From: Chytridium lagenaria | Taxonomy: Eukaryota > Chytridiomycota > Chytridiomycetes > Chytridiales > Chytridiaceae | NCBI GenBank assembly: GCA_025449115.1 | Contig: JAHLKC010000257.1 | Span: forward strand, 1 to 27,885 | Reading direction: 5' to 3' | Length of the DNA stretch: 27,885 bases | In this document: positions 20,811 through 27,885 of the stretch, piece after piece | Layout: each line of letters opens with the position of its first letter | How positions within the stretch are numbered: the stretch's first letter is position 1 | Position numbers and translations under genes: made by a program | Notes under the pieces: generated by a model | Database searches by the model: none | What the model was told of the DNA's origin: nothing | What the model saw: only the letters and a program-made list of their open reading frames with translations

Positions 20811-21352
20811 TAAGATTGGATGAGAAAAAATCACCGGTGATGATGCTGGACATCATTAGCGTCTTGCTTTTTTTCTTGGCTACTATAACTTACAAAAGCG
20901 TGACGGATATATATATATGTAATTGGTTCCCTTTTAAGTCATGATGACGCTTTTCGAAGAGAGTTGGGTTGCTATCATGAGGATGGGGAGGTTTTTTAAC
21001 GTTTATAACGCATTGACACGTATAATGTATATTTCTGTAAGTGGTTAGAACGGAATAGAAACCAAGTCAAAGAGTAGGTTCAAACGTTGAATGATGATAG
21101 GGATTGTCAGATCCGTTTTGGAGCAGAGTAACAAGACATGTACTTATCCGCACCAAGTATCCAGAAACCAGGAAAGAGCAACTAAAGGGTCGTCTGATGA
21201 CGGTGAGGAAGAGGATGAGTCGATTGATTTTCTGGACCGGCGATCTTCCTTTGTACTCACACCCGATCCAGCTTTTTGTTATCGAGAAAGCTGGTAACAT
21301 ATCAGTCAGTGGGATAAGAGGAGATGTCGTTGCATCCACGGGTGCAGAAGTA
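20811..21352. other. intergenic region between 7TM paralogues 2 and 3
   Basis: About 540 bp with a short TATATATATA run near 20909-20918 and no gene. Two overlapping ORFs that cross 21067-21418 are chance frames, except that the last 37 bases before the GT at 21390 form exon 1 of paralogue 3. Confidence 0.4.
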
Positions 21353-22732
21353 ATGACGGACGGAAGCACTAACGGAACAATCTTTAATGGTAATTTCGAT
21401 CATTTCTCTCAAACATGATTACTATGATCGCCGGCAACTGACGTTTTAAACCAGTCTGCAACACCGACTTGCTCCTCCTCGAATGTGCTTATCTCCAACC
21501 GGTTTCGCCTTTTGCGGTAATGAAATCGGTTGATAAATATTAACAGGGTTAGTCAACGTCATACTCGGCTGGTCCGTGATGGCTGTGGTTCTGGGGTTCG
21601 TGCTGTATGTGTCATCGTGGAGGTACGAAAACTCCAGACGATTCTAGAGAAAAAGGTGGCGGGACGGAATGGTCCTAAGATGGCGAAACTTGGGACTGCA
21701 ATGGAGTGGGCGCTTTTATGCTTTTTCTTGACGACGTTGCCGTCTTTTGCGAGTTTTGTGTATTTGGAGCTGGGAATGAGGGCGAGTGGATACTTTCAGT
21801 AAGACATAGTATAGCTTGGAACGTTAAAAATTTAGGAAGATAATATTAATATTCATTCTTTTGATAGGCTTATGACGAGTTTAAGGAATATTTGTCTTGT
21901 GTTTGGGGCGCTTCTCTACATTGATATGGTAAGTCGGTCATGTTTTGATATCATTATTTTCTAACATCATTTTTCAGATCTGTCAATGAACTTTTACATC
22001 ACGGAAACTTTCATGGAAAAAGTATTACGACTCTCTGTGAAATCTCTCTACATTCTCTGCATCACTTCAGAAAGCTTATTCATGGCAGCCAGCTTTTCTA
22101 TTGACGCCTACAAGGCATCCAAGGCGTTCGCGAAGATTTAAAAGAGTATATCAAAACCTCACGTACTCAGCGGCAGCATAGGGGCAGCCATGTTGTTTGG
22201 AATGACGGTGACTGGTTTTCGCGAAACGGAGAATGAAGTTGGCGCTGAGAGAGTTGCCGATACAGGAAGATATTGTGATTGACGTGCAGATGAAGGATAC
22301 TGTAGAGAATGCGGAGAGAGTGGGTAGCGTAAGGGGTGCATCGAGCCTTGGGGTGGGCAATGTTCATTCGATGGGTGGAGCTCGGAGATCACGAAGGCCA
22401 GCAGCGGTGAGCCATATGGTGGAATGCGTCAAGACATCGATAGGCTTTTTGAATGTGTTGATCTATGACTGTGCTCAATTTCGTTGCTCTGATTATCGTT
22501 GCGTTGCTGTCAACATTTATCAAGACCGAGTCGTTACCGTATTTCGCGAATCTCATAGGAGATTGGGGGTAAGTCGCATGATGATAGAGGAATGAATGAT
22601 CTGATGATTTAATGTAGGCTTATTCCGATGGGATGCTCTGTTGGATTCTTGGTGCTCCTCATACACAACTGGCGCAGGCTGTTGTACGTTGCATTGCATC
22701 GCCATGCAGACACGACCAAAGTGCAAGTTTAG
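21353..22732 (+). CDS. seven-helix receptor-like membrane protein, paralogue 3
   Basis: Exons: 21353-21389, 21455-21501, 21553-21798, 21868-21928, 21978-22568 and 22618-22732. The start MTDGSTNGTIFN leads to VCNTDLLLLECAYLQP (C-x8-C). Landmarks: NVILGWSVMAVVLGFVLYVS (helix 1), KLQTILEKKVAG loop, LGTAMEWALLCFFLTTLPSF (helix 2), LMTSLRNICLVFGALLYIDM (helix 3), LSMNFYITETFME, SLYILCITSESLFMAASF (helix 4), AKRRMKLALRELPIQED (basic loop), SHMVECVKTSIGFLNVLI (helix 6), LNFVALIIVALLSTFIK, ANLIGDWG, CSVGFLVLLIHNWRRLLYVA (helix 7). Frame breaks lie near 21501, 21630, 21980, 22138-22225 and 22468. It is the best template for the family because helices 1-4 and 6-7 read clearly. The long loop between helices 5 and 6 is Ser/Arg-rich and probably cytoplasmic. 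Confidence 0.7.
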
Positions 22733-23151
22733 TAAAAGTGTATTATTTATGTGCATTTGGTTTGGGAATGATATAAAATAAAATAAATTAAAATAAAATA
22801 AATTATCAGTTATCGTTACACAATCAATCAATCTATCATTTAATAATTATTAATTATTAACAAGGGTGTTGGTATCATAGTCAGATGTAGCACAGATTAG
22901 ATGTGTAACAGTAGATATTTTTGGGATTATTATTATTACTAATTATATAGTTATTGGGCAAAGTCATCCTTTTTCATCTTTTCCGTCTTTTCCCGTTATT
23001 ATTGAGTAAATATTCTTTATTCTTTTTTTTTTTTTTTCATAAAAAAGCATCTCCTGCGAGTCCGTCATCAACAGACACAACTTGACGCTTCACACTCACA
23101 ACACTCACTCACTCACCCACATCACTCACTCACTCATTTACTTAAATACAT
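22733..23151. promoter_or_regulatory. intergenic region and leader of the kinase gene
   Basis: 419 bp containing an AATAA/AAAAT microsatellite (about 22770-22805), an AT-only stretch (22838-22860), a 16-T run (23022-23037) and a CACT/ACTC tetranucleotide repeat (about 23097-23138) just before the kinase start. These are typical low-complexity promoter and leader features. No specific site is recognised. Confidence 0.45.
23097..23138. repeat. ACTC tetranucleotide repeat in kinase leader
   Basis: An imperfect (ACTC)n tract interrupted by short CAC/CAT units, upstream of the kinase ATG at 23152. Confidence 0.8.
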
Positions 23152-26100
23152 ATGAGAAGAGTCTTCAACGCTACTCCTGCTGGAGGGAGCAATGGGCATG
23201 GGGGAGAGGAGATACCACTGCTGTCATCAGGACTGCTCAACCTACATTCATCATCAAACATCTGGGTCCTCTAGCTGGCAGGGACGAGTATGCTGCTGAT
23301 GCTGACCTTCTCTCCTCCTCTTTCGAACGATCCTCCTCATCCTCCTTATCCTCTGCCATTGATTCTTCAAAGAGCACAGTCCCTCGCTCTGCTGCCAACG
23401 ACACTGACACGGGATACATTGCTGCCACCGCCTCTCCGAGAAGACACTCTGCCGCTCTCCAATACTATACGAGCAACACTTCATCTTCATCATCCTCTCC
23501 TTCCGTTCCCTCCGCTTCCACCATCACACCTCGTTTACCTCACGCCACCAACGATGCCGTCTCACCGCAGTCACCGGCCTCGCGGTCTGTCAAAGAAGGT
23601 GCCTTGAGAGAGGTGGCTGCAAGAGTGGCTGTCCGAGGCTCATCTTCTAACTACAACACTCTGGGATCCGTTAGCTCCAGTCAGCTCGAGGTCATCAACT
23701 ACCACTCGCTCAATTTTGTAAGGCCCGACTTTCAGGTCAGGGAGCCGCCTGCTGTAAAGTACTTTAAGCTACGGCAAAAGTACTTGCGGGCACAGCAGAA
23801 TCAAGGTGCGTCACCGCAAACGAGCCCAGTGGATGATGGCTCTACTCGCAGTTTCGGAGCGACCATGGAGGAGGACGAGACGCCGGCCGTCTCCACTGGC
23901 TCCGTGTACGCTGCCCCAGCTGACAGTACTAGGATGGATTTGGACGAAAAACCTTTCAGTAGGACTGCTTCCTTTTTGAACGGACTGGCAGGCCCAACTT
24001 TGGCTCCGCATGCTCGCTCGATGAGCAATCCTGGATCTCTTCCAAAAAGTCATCCCCCACGTCTGCCAGCATCCCTGCTGAGCCACTTGTTGCCCTCGTG
24101 TCCAAAAGACTAAATGACAGCGGTTATGACGACAACTCGAGGCATTTCTCTATTGTAAGCCAGACGATGGACAGCAATTCGGCCACCATGACTTCCACCT
24201 CTAGCCTTGCAGCTGGTCTGAAGGCGGCGTCCCATGCCTCCAGCGTATCGCGGATGAGGGCCATAGCACCCATCTTTCTGAAAGTGATCATGATCTCTCG
24301 GATGCTCTAACCATTGTGACAAAGTTGAGTACAGCACGGCCTTCTGTTAAAAGGGTGGCCTCGACTGTCCTAGAAAAGGATGCTAGCCCCAAGGCTCCTT
24401 CCCCAGTCTCGTTATTGTCTTCCCATTTGGCAAACCAGGCACAGTCCACCCTTGGTCCTCCTACCGCAGTTCCACAGCGTCCCGTACTGCCCTTAGTAAG
24501 GATTAGCGGGGTCGCTCAAATTCCTCTCCCACCACGAAGGCCGCCCCTGTCACTCTCGGTGAACCTTCTCCACTTATAAGAGCGCAGGCGCTCTCTCCAG
24601 TATTTCCCCCACATCTCCTCTCCCACCTGTGCTCAACCCCCTTCACCATCGCTCCACGGAAAATTCAATGGCAGTGGATGGACCCTCCTTTTTTAACGCC
24701 AGTCAGCGTCCGCACCTACCTCCAAGAAGCCCTTCCACCACCACAGCACCCGTCTCCATCCCAGCCCTCGGTTTCACCACCGACGCAGCCTTCAAGAACC
24801 ATCAGCAACCCCTGACTCGTGATCTTTCAAGAAACCATTCCATGAACATGAGCACTAGCAGTATCGCCACCGCAACGGAATCCGTTGTGTCATCCGAGGA
24901 CTGCTCATCAGCTATGGCCTCACTCTCTTCTTCCCCAACCTCAAGCGGTCGTCCCAGCATCGCCGTTCAAGCACCTGCCCCTGAAAAACGCGATCTGAAC
25001 CGTATGGCCGCTGGCGGCCTTGCATCTATCCCACCCGCGTTCGCTCCTCTCCCTCCAACCGCCCACCCGCACCCCTCCTCCGCCGCCTCATCCATGAACT
25101 TTATCAACAATCATCGTCGTAACGTCCATCCAACCCCTGAGAGCATTGGAAGTAGTCTCGCAAGCGATGACTCGACCCTAGACTTTCCGCACCATCGTGG
25201 AAGGAGTGAAAGCTCTCAAATGCCTTCTGCTTCTATGCCGTCTCCTGATCATATGATTCATCGACATGGGCATAAGGGGCCGGGGTATAAGAAGAACTTG
25301 CATGTCAATGTGAGGAGGAAGGGGAGCTGTGTGGATGTGACAACTCCAATGAGTTATTCGAGCGTGAGCCCGTCACCGGCCATGTCGTTCTTGTCGTCCC
25401 TCGCCGATATTAGCACTGCCTCTAAACCACGTGAGTACTCATATGTCATATTCTTTATATAATCTTTCCATATTGACCTTTTTTATTTTTCTAGCCAGAG
25501 GAGTTTACTTTGAGGGTGACCAAATCGGTGATTGGATCCTTGGTCGCGAAATTGGCTACGGCTCCTTCTCCCGCGTCTTCGAAGCCACCCCTGCCCCAGG
25601 CTCCAACTCTACGCACAAAAAGGTCGCCATTAAAGTTGTCCGTAAAGTCCAAGACGAGCCATCCTCCAACTCCTCCTCTACACTGACCTCCTCGGCATGA
25701 CCCCGTCAACCCACGCTCCCGTCCACCCTTCCTCCTCTGCCCTCGAAGATATCCAGCGCATCCTCGAGCACGAAACCACTATCTGGGGGAAACTCCATCA
25801 CCCCAACATTATCGAGATGATTGAAGTCATGGACGTGGATGACGCCATGTTTGTCGTCTCAGAGTTGGCCGAAGCAGGAACCTCCTTGATTACCTAACAA
25901 AACGCGGTGGTCCCCTCCCAGAACCAGAAGCCCGCCGTATCTTTCGTCAAATCGCCTCTGCGGTCCGATACCTCCACACCGACGCCCAAGTCGTCCATCG
26001 CGATATTAAACTCGAAAACGTCCTCCTGACTTACACACCGGGCTCCACAGTTCCGACCGTCAAACTCGCCGATTTCGGTCTCAGCGATCACATCACCACC

Positions 26101-26461
26101 TCCCCTCCCCCATCCCCAGCAACCCTCGCAGCCGCCGACCCCATCTTCTGTCAAGGTCCCTCCATTACTGTGCGCCCGAGGAGCTTCGCGCGCAGATGGC
26201 GAAACACCCCGCGTCGGATGTGTGGTCACTTGGGTGTGTCCTTTATGCGCTTCTCACGGGGGCGTTGCCGTTCAATGATGGGTATTTGCCGAGACTTCAG
26301 GTCATGATTGTGAATGGACGGTATGATTTGGGGAAGTTGGGGGGGGTGAGTCGGGAGGCGAGGGAGGTTGTGGCGGGGTGTTTGAAGGTGAGGGTGGGGA
26401 ACGGTGGAGCGTGGAGGATGTTTGTGGGTGTGGGTGGGTGTCGGAGGCGGAGAGTGTGTGA
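23152..26461 (+). CDS. Ser/Thr protein kinase with long disordered N-terminus (CAMK/AMPK-like)
   Basis: ATG 23152 starts MRRVFNATPAGGSNGHGGEE. About 750 residues of Ser/Pro/Thr-rich disordered sequence follow, with one short ordered-looking patch (VRPDFQVREPPAVKYFKLRQ). An intron at 25431-25494 precedes the catalytic domain: GDWILGREIGYGSFSRVFEA (P-loop), KKVAIKVVRK (lysine), LEHETTIWGKLHHPNIIEMI (helix C glutamate), VVHRDIKLENVLL (catalytic loop), KLADFGLSD (Mg site), HYCAPEELRA, SDVWSLGCVLYALLTGALPF, and GERWSVEDV (subdomain XI Arg). It ends at the stop 26459-26461, soon after the domain. The order and HRDIKLEN type suggest the CAMK/CAMKL group; the exact family is not assigned. Frameshifts lie near 23275, 24045, 24260, 24510-24620, 25697, 25880, 26155 and 26390, yet every kinase motif survives. 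Confidence 0.8.
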
Positions 26462-26907
26462 AGTTCTTTTTTTTTCGTGTATCCTTTTTTTTTTTTTTTT
26501 ACCTGTTATGCGTGGAAATGTTTATACCTACATACCTGTATTTGACTCTTTGATACCGCTGTTATAGTTTGCGGGGTTGTGTTATTTTTTTTTTGTGGAG
26601 GGATGTTTTGAGGTGAGGGTTTTTTGTATTGATCTTGTAGTGGTGTGATTGTATAATGTGAATACTCTGATTTTGTTATTGTGCAATACCTTTGGATTTT
26701 TGAATGCCGTGTGCTCCTTTATTTGATCATGACGACAGCAGTGAATGAAAAGAAAACAAGGGTGGATTTTTATAGAAAAAAAAGGAAACAAGTTTCTTTA
26801 TCAGAGATAATTATTATGTACTGAAATGGTAAGAAAGCAGTCGTCTATTTTTTTTTGTTGTTTGAGATAAAAACAACCGTATCGCAAGCTGATCTCTCCG
26901 TTAAAGT
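26462..26907. other. convergent 3' region between kinase and 7TM paralogue 4
   Basis: 446 bp with long T runs (26466-26475, 26484-26500, 26586-26596) and A runs, as expected for two facing gene ends. No gene is seen. Confidence 0.5.
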
Positions 26908-27885
26908 TCATAGAGTATGATAATCATACGTAGAAACCAGTTTTTTCCGCCACTTGTGAATTAAAAGCACCAAGAACCCTGTAGAGCACATCATTGAATA
27001 AATCTGAAAGTGATGAGTAATGCATAGCGATTTAAATCATTACCCCCCAATCTCCCAAGTGAATCACTAAGAAGAGTAAAGACACGCTCTTAACCAACGC
27101 AGACAGCAGTATTGATATGACGAGCGTGACGAGATTCGTGGCAGCACCAGCCGTAATACATTGGAAACCTAATCGACCATATCATACACTCCACCATGTG
27201 ATTCACCTGTACCGTACACTTTTGAACTGTAACTCGGACGGTATTGTCCTCCTCCTGCATATTCAATACTGGAATGTCCTTCACGCCCAAACCATCCGTT
27301 GTTTCGCAAACCTCAACGACCCACCAACAACACCGCCGCAACACCCATACTCCTATTGTAAGCGTCTGAAGCAACTCCTGTAGATCCGCTCGCGCACCTC
27401 TGGATGCACCTTGTAGACATCATGATGTAGCTGTATGCCGTGCTTAATTTCTCGCGTAAAACGCAGATAATGTAGAGAAACTCACGGTGTATCATAAAGT
27501 TTTGCAATGAGAGATGTAAAAATCCATGGAGAGGATCTTTTGAACGTTAAAAATATCACGAACGAGCCCATACCATCTCAATGTAAAAGAGCACGCCATA
27601 CGACAAAAACACGCTTCGTAAACTCGTTGAATTAAGCCTAAGCGAATATTTAGCTCTCCTCTACACCATGCAGGCTGACACACTGAAAATGTCCAAACCC
27701 TGTCATCGCCCTTTTCATATATAACAAGCGTACAAATGACGAGAACGTTGTCAAAAAAAGCACACAAGGGCCCATTCTATAGCGTTTTCAAGTTTAGCAA
27801 TTTATAGGGTTCCAATGTTGGGGTTAATAAAGTCTTGGTATTTATATGGTCATTGATACATGGATCTGTATATACATGCATACAG
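26908..27885 (-). CDS. seven-helix receptor-like membrane protein, paralogue 4 (5' end beyond window)
   Basis: Exons on the minus strand: >27885-27684 (helix 2 region, KLENAIEWALVCFF), 27637-27574 (NSTSLRSVFLSYGVLFYIEM, helix 3), 27536-27044 (ILSMDFYIS, FLYIICVL, LLQTLTIGVWVL, VNHMVECMIWSI, NLVTLVISILLSALVKS, VIHLGDWG) and 27003-26908 (MMCSTGFLVLLIHKWRKKLV, ending YDYHTL). Introns of 40-46 nt sit where paralogue 3 has its introns. Frameshifts occur in the T7 run at 27743-27749 (eight expected), near 27800, 27500, 27425, 27335 and 27195. Exons 1-2 and helix 1 lie outside the window. It is inverted relative to the other three copies and separated from them by the kinase gene. Confidence 0.65.

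Noticed and set aside
1..27885. CRISPR array, bacterial operon, phage or biosynthetic gene cluster
   Set aside because: No regularly spaced direct repeats, no ribosome binding sites with packed ORFs and no polyketide or peptide synthase genes; the intron-rich structure is eukaryotic.

Overview
The window looks like nuclear DNA of a fungus, most probably a chytrid (Chytridiomycota). The reasons are many GT-AG introns of about 40-65 nt, a KDZ-type DNA transposon, a Crinkler-type header domain, a secreted GH114-family protein with a likely GPI signal, and a local family of seven-helix membrane proteins. The lineage call is inference; there is no rRNA or marker gene here.

Layout. (1) 1-67: possible start of a leftward gene cut by the window edge. 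(2) 289-9060: one 8.77-kb KDZ transposon with 310/309-bp, about 99% identical terminal inverted repeats. It carries two rightward genes: a KDZ transposase (about 637-4522, interrupted by a 932-bp intron-like segment) and a multi-exon gene (about 5838-8620) for a homeodomain-like protein with a repetitive acidic tail. (3) 9061-13169: mostly non-coding sequence with a decayed minisatellite and weakly supported reading frames. (4) 13170-15426, leftward: a fusion of a Crinkler-like header, a proline-rich linker, one membrane helix and a beta-propeller. (5) 16335-17435, leftward: a GH114 TIM-barrel protein with signal peptide and GPI-type tail. (6) 17901-22732: three tandem rightward genes for paralogous seven-helix proteins, with a fourth paralogue in opposite orientation at 26908->27885. 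(7) Between paralogues three and four, a Ser/Thr kinase gene with a very long disordered N-terminus (23152-26461).

The most interesting content is the four-member 7TM family, which I assembled by matching exons across paralogues; most of its exons are too short or too frame-broken to show as long ORFs. It has receptor-like N-out/C-in topology, an N-terminal C-x8-C pair in the three complete members, and shared LSM(N/D)FY, GDWG and H(N/K)WR(R/K) motifs. Next come the Crinkler-header/TM/propeller fusion and the homeodomain-like passenger of the KDZ element.

Nearly every gene is broken by single-base frameshifts, mostly missing bases and several of them in homopolymers. Because this affects unrelated genes alike while splice sites and motifs are preserved, uncorrected homopolymer errors in a long-read assembly are a likelier general cause than independent pseudogenisation. 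Genes are therefore given as spans with exon coordinates in the evidence.
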